DNA from: Shewanellaceae bacterium UBA2521
Lineage (GTDB): Bacteria; Pseudomonadota; Gammaproteobacteria; Enterobacterales; Shewanellaceae
Assembly (NCBI GenBank): GCA_002341165.1
Contig: DDNL01000079.1
Span: forward strand, 759-21,763
Length of the DNA: 21,005 bases
Direction: 5' to 3'
Positions 1 to 10,000 of the stretch are shown piece after piece. Both the position numbers and the translations under genes were made by a program. The notes under the pieces were generated by a model, which worked only from the letters and a program-made list of their open reading frames with translations, was not told the origin of the DNA and did not search any database. How positions within the stretch are numbered: position 1 is the first letter of the stretch; every line of letters starts with the position of its first letter.

Positions 1-23
1 AAGATAAAAGATAAAAGATAAAA
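1..23. repeat. Short tandem repeat, 7-bp unit AGATAAA, three copies
   Basis: Three consecutive copies of AGATAAA (2-8, 9-15, 16-22) sit at the very edge of the window, so the array may extend further to the left. There is no coding context. It may simply be AT-rich slippage sequence. Confidence 0.6.
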
Positions 24-436
24 CGCCTATCAGACGTAACTCAAATCGGATAAAACTTTTCACTCTTTCTTTAACAGACATCGAGCCAGTGCATAGAAAA
101 CTTTTAAACCAAGAACAGGTCATCTTTGTCTCTTCTCTTTTTATGCTATGAAATAGATTGCATACAACTTACATTAAAATCCATATGATCATGGCAACAA
201 AACTTTTTAATTTTTATGTTAGATGCTTTAAATTCATTCATTTGTAAGATTATTTCAATATCAAAATACCCCGAAGCACATAATATTTTGTACTCATACC
301 TTTTGATATTTTATAAAAAAGAACATCTTAATTTAAAAGACCATGAAACAAGAAAGCAGGAAAGATCGTGCTCCTTATACTTATCCATGAATGATGATTT
401 ACTTTACCTGTTCAAGCTCAAATATATAAATAATCA
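24..436. other. AT-rich stretch without a convincing gene
   Basis: The only open frame of note, 216-440 on the plus strand (74 codons), has no ribosome binding site, AT-driven codon content and no motif I recognise, so I do not call it. No tRNA-like or strong terminator structure is visible. The stretch may be the degraded end of a neighbouring locus. Confidence 0.5.
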
Positions 437-466
437 TTGATTTAAAAAGTAAAAATCCTCCATAAT
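437..466 (+). promoter_or_regulatory. Candidate sigma-70 promoter for the KAP NTPase gene
   Basis: A -35 candidate TTGATT (437-442) and a -10 candidate CATAAT (461-466) are separated by 18 bp. The implied transcription start is near 473, giving a leader of about 30 nt before the ATG at 503. Both hexamers are imperfect and the region is AT-rich, so chance matches are possible. Confidence 0.35.
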
Positions 467-502
467 ATGCGATATTCGTTCATTAAAACAAAGGAGTGAT
501 AT

Positions 503-2074
503 ATGGAAGAAGTAGTGGAAGAAGTAGTGGAAGAAGTAGTGAAAGAAGTAGTGAAAGAAGTAGTGAAAGAAGTAGTGAAAGAAGTAAAAAATTATCAAAT
601 TGAAAAGTTTGCTGATTGGACTGATAACTATACTTTTGCAACCTGTAAATTGAATCGTCAAGAGTATGGTGACTTTCTTATACAATATCTTATTGGTGAG
701 AGAAATGGCTTTGTCTTGAATCTTGATGGCGCTTGGGGCACAGGTAAAACTGAATTTTTGCGCCGAATGTATTCTGAGTTAAAAAGCAAAGGTCATCCAA
801 CGATTTATATTGATGCATGGGAAAGTGATTTTTCAGAAACACCTCTGCAAGTGGTCGCTAGCGAATTGCTCAAGCAACTTGAAAGCTTTGATCCTCAACA
901 CTACACCGAAAAGCAAACCCAAAAACTAAAGCAATCTGTTGGTAAGATCATGAAGTTTGGCGCTCTATCTTTAGCAGGCGCAGCAGCATCCATTCTTAAG
1001 ACGCAAACAGGTATAGATGTCACTGCGAGTGATGGCATGACTCTAATTCAGCAGCTCTTTGATAAGCCAGATAACGAATTTACAGACAATCTAACCAATG
1101 CCTATTCAGAACAAATTGACGCAATTCAAAATCTAAAAAACACATTAGAGGCAATCGCAAACACTTTTGAACTAGATAAAGAATCCAATTCTAAATCTTT
1201 ACCTATTGTTGTTTTAATTGACGAGCTCGATCGATGTCGCCCTTCTTATGCTATTGAGCTGTTAGAAGTGGTGAAGCATTTCTTTTCGGTTAAGAATTTT
1301 GTCTTTGTGATGGCTTCTGACACCACGCAACTTTGTCATTCCATCAAAGCGGTGTACGGCCAAGATTTTGATGCGGCACAATACCTCAAACGCTTTTTTC
1401 ATCGCAAAGCCGAGTTGCCTTTACCCGATTTACTCTACTATTTAAATGCGCAAGAAGATGCTTGTAACTTCTCTACGGAGCATTTGATACTTTATCCAAA
1501 AGTTAAGATTACACATCCAGAAGATACCAACTTAAGTTTTTCACCTTGGCAGTCGATTATTGCTGGGCTTGCGCAAGCTTATCAATTAAGTATTCGCGAT
1601 GTAGACCAACTGCTACACAAAGTGCATGCTTGCTTAAGAACCGTAGATAAGAGAAGCAATACAGGGTATTTAAACTTTGCAGCTTTGGTGATCGGTATTA
1701 TTGAATATGATCAGGGTTATACTGCTTTTTCAGAAAGAACGAACTTTCATCGTGTTTATCAACCACCTCAAGTCACAGAGCTTTACGTTGATCCAGATCA
1801 AGACATTTCAATAGACAAATATATCAATTTCTGCATGCAGAGCGTGACGTTATTTGAGCAAGACATTCCTCCTGAACATATCTTTCATCTACATCAAAAA
1901 ACATTCACTGGCTTAATCAATAGAGATCAAGCGATAGATATACTTGGTGTTGAAAGAGGCCACCATTTTGCTCGCTCTCTTATTCAATATATGTCTCGTC
2001 AAGATTCTCGAGACCATATCCTCCTCTGGGAAGATCTCAAAAAGCTCATCTTACTTTCTGGCAATATCTCTTAG
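503..2074 (+). CDS. KAP-family P-loop NTPase with a tandem-repeat N-terminus
   Basis: This is a 523-residue protein. The Walker A motif GAWGTGKT is at residues 76-83. Walker B and the sensor region follow at about 235-247 (IVVLIDELDRCRP). Then come the conserved KAP stretch with YAIELLEVVKHFF (249-261) and a YLKRFF block near 294-299. These are hallmarks of the KAP NTPase family, which includes the phage-exclusion protein PifA. Many KAP proteins carry membrane segments inserted between the Walker motifs; here only a weak Ala/Gly-rich hydrophobic patch (about 152-165) is present, so membrane association is uncertain. The start at 503 is supported by an AAGGAG box 7 nt upstream. Residues 2-28 are repeats of (E/K)EVV, absent from the usual family N-terminus. 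The gene converges on the BREX operon, 99 bp from brxL. I infer an accessory defence role, but no sequence feature proves it. Confidence 0.88.
   Translation: MEEVVEEVVEEVVKEVVKEVVKEVVKEVKNYQIEKFADWTDNYTFATCKLNRQEYGDFLIQYLIGERNGFVLNLDGAWGTGKTEFLRRMYSELKSKGHPTIYIDAWESDFSETPLQVVASELLKQLESFDPQHYTEKQTQKLKQSVGKIMKFGALSLAGAAASILKTQTGIDVTASDGMTLIQQLFDKPDNEFTDNLTNAYSEQIDAIQNLKNTLEAIANTFELDKESNSKSLPIVVLIDELDRCRPSYAIELLEVVKHFFSVKNFVFVMASDTTQLCHSIKAVYGQDFDAAQYLKRFFHRKAELPLPDLLYYLNAQEDACNFSTEHLILYPKVKITHPEDTNLSFSPWQSIIAGLAQAYQLSIRDVDQLLHKVHACLRTVDKRSNTGYLNFAALVIGIIEYDQGYTAFSERTNFHRVYQPPQVTELYVDPDQDISIDKYINFCMQSVTLFEQDIPPEHIFHLHQKTFTGLINRDQAIDILGVERGHHFARSLIQYMSRQDSRDHILLWEDLKKLILLSGNIS
506..586 (+). repeat. 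In-frame 12-bp tandem repeat in the 5' end of the KAP gene
   Basis: Three copies of GAAGAAGTAGTG (506-541) are followed by three of AAAGAAGTAGTG (542-577) and a partial ninth-nucleotide copy (578-586). They encode EEVV x3, KEVV x3 and KEV. Because the unit is 12 bp, gain or loss of a copy changes protein length without changing frame. The strand is almost pure purine plus T. Confidence 0.95.
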
Positions 2075-2083
2075 CAACACCAA

Positions 2084-2108
2084 AAACCACTCTATCATAG
2101 AGTGGTTT
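2084..2108. terminator. Hairpin between convergent KAP and brxL genes, probable bidirectional terminator
   Basis: A perfect 11-bp stem (2084-2094 paired with 2098-2108) closes a 3-nt loop. Read on the minus strand the stem is followed by a short T run, so it best fits a terminator for the BREX operon after brxL. On the plus strand it begins 9 nt after the KAP stop codon but has only three T residues, which makes that direction weaker. Confidence 0.75.
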
Positions 2109-2173
2109 GCTCTCATTCTTTTCTTTCGTCCTATCAAAATAGCTCTGGCTTAAACCATCTACTCGCTAGATTC

Positions 2174-4255
2174 TCAACTTACACCCAAAGCTTTATACAC
2201 CGCATCAATCGGATCGGCGTAAAAACTCACCTGAAACTTGGTGAAGGTTTCGGCAGGTACGGTTTGAATGTCGGTCGCGGAGGTCATCGGCAATAAGATT
2301 TTGGTGGCGCCTGCTTCCAATGCAACTTGCATCGATCCTGCTAGGTCTTGCACAGGATTAATCACACCGCCTAATGTAATAGAGCCCAACACAACCAGCG
2401 ATTCTTGCACGGGTTTACCCAAAAGCGAAGAACAATTGGCAACCAAAGACGCCAAGCTCGAACTGTGTGAATTGCCCGACATTTGCAGATCAACAAAGTG
2501 TAAATGAAATTCATGCGCTGCAAAATCGGTATTGGCAGAAATACGCGCCAAGTTGCCTTTGAAATATTCAAAGCCGACTTTTACTTGTTCTTTGGCTTGG
2601 GTGTCTGAGCCTAAACCTGAAGTCGTGAGTTTACCATTGCCTTCTGTTTTTTGCGTTTCAATTCGAAACACGCCTAGCTTGCCATGCGTGCCGCGACTGA
2701 CAAAATGCACCACACCTGGATTAGAGACACCTGGAGCGATGATTTGAGATCCGCCTTGTTCAGGAATGTTGACAAAGAATTCTTCTAATGAAGCGTTATC
2801 GATATAAGAAAAGTTCACATCAAAAAATTCCATACCACCGATTTTCTTTAATTGCTCTTTCACTCGACGACGCACTTCAAGCGCATAAACCAGACAGGTT
2901 CGAACTTCTTCTTTACTGTATTCACCATGTGGTACCAAAAGTTTTAACAAGCCTGATGTGGTGCGTCTTACGGCAATCACATCGCGTTGATTGAGGTTGT
3001 TACCCAGTTTAAAAAACTTATCAATCGCATCAGCAAAAGTATGTTTACGCATTTCACGCATGTACTCAGCAAGATAGTCGGTAATTAAACCAAATTGATT
3101 GGTAAAAAACTCAGGTCGCATTTTAGGAATTTCCCAACCGGGAATATAAGCATGAAAGCGATCAAAAAATGCAGAATCGATCATCTCAGTAGGAAAAGGT
3201 GCCAACAAGTGACTGGTTTTTACCAGCGTTTCGACGCTCTGATCAATATTACCGACAAACACCATGGAAGCCTTGGCCTCAATCGAATCGCGCCCTCGAC
3301 TAAATGAGCCTGAAGCCATATAGTCTTTCATAATTTGTACGCCGTCTTTGTCTTTAAAGCGAATACCTGCAACTTCATCAAAGGCCACAATATCCCACAT
3401 ACCAACCAATCCGACTTGGCGCGACGACATGTTATAAAACAAGTTGGCAACTGTGGTTTGTCCGCCAGAGACCAAAAGTGAATTGGGCGAGCATTCTTTA
3501 TACACATGCGATTTACCTGTGCCTCGAGGCCCGAGTTCGCACACATTATAATTGTTCTCCACAAAAGGAATCATCCGTGCTAAAAGATGCCATTTGGCTC
3601 TTTGTTCTAAATTAGCAGGTTCCATCCCGATAGAACGTAACAACATATCCAGCCATTGTTCTAGGTTAAACTTTTTGCGCGCTGCAAAGATCTCTTGCAT
3701 ATCCATAGAAGGCATTTGAATGGCTTTTAACATTTCGACTGAAAAAGGCGATGTTTTTTGTCCTTCTTCATAGAAATAACTTAAGGTCACAATGCACCAA
3801 ATACCACCTGTTAACAGCTTTTCATTTTCTTTAACCACACTGGCTGAAACCACAGCATCTTTAATCCCTAAGTTCGATAAACTGGCTTCATATACATCTT
3901 TCTTTTGATTCAGCTTTACGCTGACTTTGTCGATGACTTTATGCGTGCCTTTTTCACGGATATACGATTTAATTTTTTCGGCTTCATCAGGACGCACATA
4001 GTTTTCAGTCAGAATTTTTTTAACGCGCACCAATCCTGAGTCAATTAAATCCTCTTCAGCAGAAGAGCAGTACATGCCTAACAGATATTCCAAAACGTAC
4101 ACAGGCACGTTAGCACCTTCTTTAAGTTGCTTGGTTAAATCTTTACGTACCACACGCCCTTTGAAATGAGAGGTAATGCACTGATCCAAGTCAAAGCTCA
4201 TGGGATCGTCTTGCGCTGGAACTTCAGATGAAGTCGCTGTTGCTTCGGTATACAT
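2174..4255 (-). CDS. brxL: BREX type 1 protein BrxL (AAA+ domain with Lon-like C-terminal domain)
   Basis: At 693 residues this has the usual BrxL length. The ATPase core has Walker A GPRGTGKS at residues 242-249 and Walker B DIVAFDEV at 288-295. The C-terminal 110 residues resemble the Lon protease domain: GSITLGGVINP at 624-634 matches the Lon segment GEITLRGQVLP. Aligned without gaps to E. coli Lon, the catalytic serine position is kept (Ser598), but the catalytic lysine position is Ala639, so peptidase activity by the Lon mechanism is doubtful. BrxL is known as an oligomeric, DNA-binding AAA+ factor needed for phage restriction in BREX type 1. It is the last gene of the operon. An AAGGA box 8 nt before the ATG overlaps the pglZ stop codon, suggesting translational coupling. 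Confidence 0.97.
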   Translation of the reverse strand: MYTEATATSSEVPAQDDPMSFDLDQCITSHFKGRVVRKDLTKQLKEGANVPVYVLEYLLGMYCSSAEEDLIDSGLVRVKKILTENYVRPDEAEKIKSYIREKGTHKVIDKVSVKLNQKKDVYEASLSNLGIKDAVVSASVVKENEKLLTGGIWCIVTLSYFYEEGQKTSPFSVEMLKAIQMPSMDMQEIFAARKKFNLEQWLDMLLRSIGMEPANLEQRAKWHLLARMIPFVENNYNVCELGPRGTGKSHVYKECSPNSLLVSGGQTTVANLFYNMSSRQVGLVGMWDIVAFDEVAGIRFKDKDGVQIMKDYMASGSFSRGRDSIEAKASMVFVGNIDQSVETLVKTSHLLAPFPTEMIDSAFFDRFHAYIPGWEIPKMRPEFFTNQFGLITDYLAEYMREMRKHTFADAIDKFFKLGNNLNQRDVIAVRRTTSGLLKLLVPHGEYSKEEVRTCLVYALEVRRRVKEQLKKIGGMEFFDVNFSYIDNASLEEFFVNIPEQGGSQIIAPGVSNPGVVHFVSRGTHGKLGVFRIETQKTEGNGKLTTSGLGSDTQAKEQVKVGFEYFKGNLARISANTDFAAHEFHLHFVDLQMSGNSHSSSLASLVANCSSLLGKPVQESLVVLGSITLGGVINPVQDLAGSMQVALEAGATKILLPMTSATDIQTVPAETFTKFQVSFYADPIDAVYKALGVS

Positions 4256-4266
4256 GGTTTACATCC

Positions 4267-7035
4267 TTAGAAGAAATCATCTTCAAATGCGATATCAATC
4301 TTCACCGAGTGAGATTGTAAAAATTGAGGGGACTTAGGTTGGGTCACATCATGCATCATGAGTTTATATTCATGGCGTCGATTAAAACCTGCACCTTTCA
4401 GGGTTATCACCACACGGCGCTTGCGTTCTTCAGCTTGATCAGAGCGCATATCAAAAAGCACTTTTGGCTTATCTGAAACACATTGGCCTTTTTCGTCTGC
4501 AACCCAGATTTGAATTTCACGCGCCATCACGTCTGCACTCACAGGTTCAACTTGGAAAAATTCAATTTTATCGGCCAAGGCAACCAATTTAAGATGTTGA
4601 CCTAAAGGCATCACTGAAACAGGTTTTTTCAGATGCGGTGCTTGCTTGTGCTTGGTGAGCTGTCTCACGGTTAAAATAGGCACACAAATTTCTTGTGGCA
4701 TTAAACCACCATGCACAAACCGCGAACCACCGATAAAATTAAAGCGGTTAGAACCACGAGGCACCAAAAACTCGGCATCATGTTCAGCTTTCACTTGAGC
4801 CGTAATCGAAAGTTTACTGAACAAGTAATACTGATCTTGAGGTAAGTCCGTGCCAATGATATAACGCTTTTTGGCTTCGACACTGCCTTGAGGCTGCACG
4901 GTTAAAGCGGTTTTATCTGCTTCTTGTAACGCTTGAGTTTGAAATAAGAAACCGTGATCAGCGGTCAGCAACACACGACTGCCATTCAGTCCATTGAACA
5001 CGCGATTCACCAACTGTTTGAGTTCTTCAATCGCTTGATGGCACGCGGTAAAAGTTTGATGCTCTGTCGCAGCTTTATCACCTATCGCGTCAATATGATC
5101 ATGATAAATGTAAATCACCGCTGCATCTTTAATCTGTTTGCGTCCTTCTTCTTTCGTCCACTTGAGCACATCGTTCGCTTTAAAAGCCACACCTTGGTAA
5201 CGCGGTTGCACTAGAATCTTGTTACGATTTTCGTGTCCATGCACACTCAAGCCATCCGCTTTGTATTCAACTCTTTGGCTTAAATGCGCTGTGAGTTCTT
5301 GATGCGGTAACAAAGAAGCCATGCCTAATTGCGTATAAGAAGGCAACACACCCAACTGCGAACCGATCTCACTGATATAACGCTGTTCATGATTGATGCG
5401 CTCATGCAATTCTTCGGCAACATCATAGCGCAGCGCATCCGAGATAATTACAAACACTTTTTTGACTTGAGGTGTTTTTAAAATAGGCAACACTTGCTTC
5501 TTATAAAAATCATATTGATTCGGTATCGCATGTAATTGCCATTGCTTTAATAGTTGATCTTGTGCCACAGCTTGATCCCAAGCGATGGCTAAGTCATGAA
5601 TATACCAATCGGTATAACCTTGCTGAATTTCATCGACTAAACCTGTGGCTTTGAATAAGTCCGAGCCGTGTTGCGCCACCGTATCAGCATGAAAACAAAA
5701 GTGACGATAGGCTTTGTCGATCAAAAACAATTCTTGTTCATAAGCACGATACAAAGCTTGCGCCGAATCATAGTGAAAGCCATCAATATACTTTTGTTGC
5801 AAAGTTAAAAACTGCTTGGCTGCTTTCAAGGCTTGCAACATGGCATAATAATTGGGCTGATGCGGTTGCTGCGTTTGCGCCCAATGTTTGGTTAAGCGTT
5901 CTGCCACCCAATGTTCCACTTCAACCTGAGGTAAAGTGTGAATCTGTTTTGCCAAAAGACGAATAAAATGTTGTTCCACGCATTCAAAGGTTTCAAGCTG
6001 CGCCAGATGTTGCAGATTATCCATCGACTTGATTTGATCTTGAATCAAGTAATCTTGCTCAATCGCGTGTGCAATGCTGTTGTAGTCGATGACGGTCGCG
6101 CGGTGATTACGCAAACTTTTGACCACATCAACTGCTGTTGCGCGTTGGGTCGAGTTCATGCCTGTGTGCACCATTTTTTGAGTATCGAGCGTCGCGTCCG
6201 CATTCACAAAACGCGGTAACAATTGGCTCGACAAAAAATCCAGCACAGGCGCACTTAAAGCCACACCGCTGTTTTGTAAACCTTGATAGCATTCCGTCAG
6301 CCATAAGCTCACCACCAAGTCTTTCAATTGATACAAAGATTCTTGCGCATCCACAACCGTCTCGGCGATTAAGGGTTGATAAGCCAACTCCTCTTTGATC
6401 AAGTGCCAAAACGCATCCAACAATTGGTATTTAGCCAGTTCTGTAAAAAAATGATCCGTAACCTGAACCATGCCTTCTAAGCTGCCGACCTCACGCACCC
6501 ATTTGGCAACCTGTTGCAAGATGTGCTTCAAAATAGCATCGAATCGAGCGCTATCGACTTTTAAGGTTGCAGCAATCAAAGCAAGTTCAAGCTCTCTTTG
6601 ATTCGCTTGCGCAGGTAACAGATTTTTAAGCCGTTCTAGCCGTGCTTTATGAGCAAAAAAAGCACGGTGTTGCATGATCACATGGCGAAACTCCATCCTC
6701 ATGTTCAGCTCATTTAAAATGAGTGAGCTGGAATCGGCATAAAAATGTTCGGCATACAAACGGATGTCATACAACCAATCACGTTCTGGTGCAGGATCTA
6801 GATGTGTGCTGTAGAGCAAAAACGAGCGTTTGGGTGCTTCCAGCTCAATATGCGTTTTCACTTGCAGCAAAGCGCTTTCATCCAAGCGGATGACTTGAAT
6901 GGGCTGCCCTGCTGCATCGACCAGATTAAAGTCTTCGAGCAGTGCGGTAAACTCTTGTTCTGTGTCTTGCCAGATCACAATACGGCATTGGTGAAACTTT
7001 TGTTGAAGCCCTTGAAAAATATGTTCTGAGTTCAT
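4267..7035 (-). CDS. pglZ: BREX type 1 phosphatase-fold protein PglZ (type A)
   Basis: The 922-residue protein has a long helical N-terminal half and an alkaline-phosphatase-superfamily core. ISDALRYD at 531-538 gives a metal-binding Asp533. LPSYTQLG at 564-571 carries the Thr/Ser expected near the nucleophile position. YHDHID (644-649) and TADHGF (691-696) supply further metal ligands. PglZ is a core BREX protein, required for defence in characterised type 1 systems, though its natural substrate is not settled. All the metal-binding motifs I can recognise look intact. The gene lies 21 bp after pglX and 11 bp before brxL, consistent with one transcript. The sequence AGGAAAG upstream of the ATG is a rather distant ribosome binding site. 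Confidence 0.96.
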   Translation of the reverse strand: MNSEHIFQGLQQKFHQCRIVIWQDTEQEFTALLEDFNLVDAAGQPIQVIRLDESALLQVKTHIELEAPKRSFLLYSTHLDPAPERDWLYDIRLYAEHFYADSSSLILNELNMRMEFRHVIMQHRAFFAHKARLERLKNLLPAQANQRELELALIAATLKVDSARFDAILKHILQQVAKWVREVGSLEGMVQVTDHFFTELAKYQLLDAFWHLIKEELAYQPLIAETVVDAQESLYQLKDLVVSLWLTECYQGLQNSGVALSAPVLDFLSSQLLPRFVNADATLDTQKMVHTGMNSTQRATAVDVVKSLRNHRATVIDYNSIAHAIEQDYLIQDQIKSMDNLQHLAQLETFECVEQHFIRLLAKQIHTLPQVEVEHWVAERLTKHWAQTQQPHQPNYYAMLQALKAAKQFLTLQQKYIDGFHYDSAQALYRAYEQELFLIDKAYRHFCFHADTVAQHGSDLFKATGLVDEIQQGYTDWYIHDLAIAWDQAVAQDQLLKQWQLHAIPNQYDFYKKQVLPILKTPQVKKVFVIISDALRYDVAEELHERINHEQRYISEIGSQLGVLPSYTQLGMASLLPHQELTAHLSQRVEYKADGLSVHGHENRNKILVQPRYQGVAFKANDVLKWTKEEGRKQIKDAAVIYIYHDHIDAIGDKAATEHQTFTACHQAIEELKQLVNRVFNGLNGSRVLLTADHGFLFQTQALQEADKTALTVQPQGSVEAKKRYIIGTDLPQDQYYLFSKLSITAQVKAEHDAEFLVPRGSNRFNFIGGSRFVHGGLMPQEICVPILTVRQLTKHKQAPHLKKPVSVMPLGQHLKLVALADKIEFFQVEPVSADVMAREIQIWVADEKGQCVSDKPKVLFDMRSDQAEERKRRVVITLKGAGFNRRHEYKLMMHDVTQPKSPQFLQSHSVKIDIAFEDDFF

Positions 7036-7056
7036 TTTCTTTTTGCTTTCCTATCC

Positions 7057-10000
7057 CTAACTTTTTGGTTTTTGACCATGAACTTGTTTGACTTCCGCCA
7101 GCACATCACCAAATTTGCCGTAATTCACCTTCACGCCGTCGTCGAGATCAAGCTCGATTTTTTGCTCGCTGAGTGTTTTTAGCTTTTCATCAAACTGGCG
7201 TAGCTCCAGCACTTTTTTGTCTAGACTTTTGACTTCTTTTTCAAGGCGTTTTTTCTCGACCGTTGGCGCATCGTCACCACAGAGATCTCGTTTCAACATG
7301 ATTTGGTTTTCATATTGACCCAACAGCGGTAACACATATTGCGTGCGCATGCGCGCCAAGGTGGCAGGGTTGTAACGGTGCAGATAGACCAAGCATTCAA
7401 AAGCTTTTTCTTTACCGCTGCTAAAGAGCCAATAGATAGGTCGTTTTTTGTAGGTTTTTAAGTGGTCTTTAAAAAACTGCGTGGCGAAGTAGCGACGAAT
7501 GGTTTGGATAGGATGTTCACCTGCTTGAGGCTTAATGGCATCTAAACACAAACTGTCAGCAATAAAAGCAAGGTTGTCTTGCAGTTGCTCTTTGCCCCAA
7601 ACCGTTGCCACAAAGTCTTGCAAGCGCGTGGTGGCATCAACCTCAAACATCCATTCTTCAACGCCTAAAGGCAAAATACCGTCCGCATCGGCAGCAAAAG
7701 TGGCATAAGCGCCCTCTTCGACTAAATCTTGAAAACCTTCATTGCCTGCATGCGCATACACCAAACCTTCCCGATCCAAAGAGTAACGTCCCATCATGCA
7801 GCCGACGGTGTAGGAGAGTAAATTGACTAATGTTTGACTTTGGAACAAATGCGCTCTTGCTGAAATATCTTTTTGCCTAAAAGCAAAATGTGGATTCGAA
7901 TGCAAAGAAATTTCTTCTAAATCAACCTGACTTTGTAACATCTCATTTAAACCTGACTTATCTATGATCAGTTGATTATTTTTTTCTTCCAATTGCTGCA
8001 TGCATACCGTTCTTGCATCGCAAAGCTCACGATAAGCTGAGAAAGCTTGCTGTATATTTAAAGAATCCTGCTCCAAAGTAAGCAGAGGATGCTGCTGAAA
8101 ATGATACGAATCTTCAAAGCTGCATTCATCTTGTTGAGCCATATCGATCAACTGTTGTATGTCTTGCTCAAGTTCAGCATCGTCTCTGAACGCAGCAGGT
8201 ATAGAATTAAAATTACCCACTTTAAAATGCATGGTTGGATTTAAAATAGGCGCGTAATATTCGACCAAAGCTGAATTACCTAATGACAAAACTTGGTATT
8301 TTACAGATGGACGATCATAAAATGCTGCATTACAAGCAGCATCAAGCATATGCCCCGCGGGATAATATCTGAAAGAGAGTTTACTTGATGTGACATCAGA
8401 CCAAGATATCTGTGGCTTAAAATAATACTGAGTATTTTGAGGTCGTGATCTTTGTTTACCCTTTTCATCCTTACAGTTTTTGATTTCAAAGCCATCATGT
8501 TCCCAATTGACCACATAATCTTGATTACCATACCATCGCTTAAATGCCCCCCCTTTGTTATAAGGAAACCATTTCTTTTGATGAATATGACTACGAGTCA
8601 CATCATCACAGTTCAGCTCAAGTTTATCTAAAGAAATTTCTTGCCATAATCTCAGAAATAAATCGTTATTGCCCGTCTGTAATCCCACACAAGCTTGGAC
8701 TTTTTCACGTATTGGATCCGCTTGCTTAAAGACATCCAGTGCTGCTTGAGGCAACCAATACGCAATCGGGCTGCCTGGGATTTTTTTGAAGTCGTCGGGT
8801 TGGGCTTGGCTTAGCCTTTCATTTTGAACAGGAAAACTGTTTGGAATACCCTGCTGGTTTAAATCCTCTATTGTACAGTACGAAAAAGAGCTTTGATATG
8901 AATCCAATTTTAATTTTCTGAAGACCGTAGCACTTGTTCCAAATGCAATTTTCATAACACCATTTCCCATATGAAGCATGGTTTCAAGAGTAGTTTGATC
9001 TAACAAATGGGTTCGCATCTTCTCATAGCTGGATAAAAACATCCAAGATTGCATCGTTACTTGTGCGTTGTAGCCCTGCTCATGCAACAGCTTGAACCCT
9101 CGCTCCATAAACATCGCAAACAGATCCGATTTTGAATTGGGGTAATGCTTTTGCGCAAAAACCTTCACTTCCTTGTTCATGCCTTTGTTGCCCATATACG
9201 GAGGATTGGCGACCACCACGTCATAGGTTTGTGATAGCAACAAAGCTTGATTGACCAAAGGCAACAAGGTCTGTACCGCTTCGCGGATGGGTGCATGTGG
9301 ATGCGCTTGTCGCTCTACAAGTAACGCTTGGAACGCTTGCAAACAGGCATGATGTTGTGGATCAATTTCGATCAGCGAGCCGAGGTTTTTTGCATCGATG
9401 CATTGTTCTTTCAACACATACAGCAGATCTAAATAGGGTTGATGGGTGGCGCTGGCGATCAACTCTTCTTGTTGGCTTGTTTGCGCAAATAAATCGACCA
9501 TTGCGCCCGTTTGCGCTTGGTTGTCTAGGTCGAGATTGCGCCATACTTTGGCGACATCAAGCTGCTCGGTCGATTGCAAAGCATAAATGTTGAGTTGAGG
9601 CACGGTTTGGCCTGCGCTGAACAAGCGTGGATTGTCTTCGCGTGCTTTCATCAATAGAGCAAAGCTCGCCAGTTGCGCAGCGCGATCATCAATATCTAAA
9701 CCAAAAATGTTTTTGCTTAAAATAAGTTCTGGGATTTGGCTGCGCAAATAACCGCATTCTAAATAGATATCGCGCAGCACTTTGTACACTTCCACCAAAA
9801 TGTGTCCTGAACCACAAGCAGGATCCAGCACTTTGATGGTTTCAGGATCAAGGCTTGTCGGCGTGATGGCTTTGAGTTGCGCCAACACTTCATCGCTTTG
9901 CTCGGCAGGCTTAATGTAATAAGTCATACTGTCTTGCAATGGTGAATCAGGATAGGTTGCTAACCACTGCCGACCTAAAGAGTTGTGTACCAAATATTGC

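Noticed and set aside
1..23. Possible CRISPR-like or regulatory repeat at the left edge
   Set aside because: The unit is only 7 bp with no spacers, so it is a simple tandem repeat.
216..440. A 74-codon open frame before the KAP gene
   Set aside because: It has no ribosome binding site, no recognised motif and a composition explained by AT-rich DNA.
434..685. Minus-strand frame with repeated FFHY units
   Set aside because: It is the antisense shadow of the 12-bp repeat in the KAP gene, which has a good ribosome binding site and a clear protein family.
6128..6409. Overlapping open frames on both strands inside pglZ
   Set aside because: They are shadows of the pglZ reading frame, without their own start signals or motifs.
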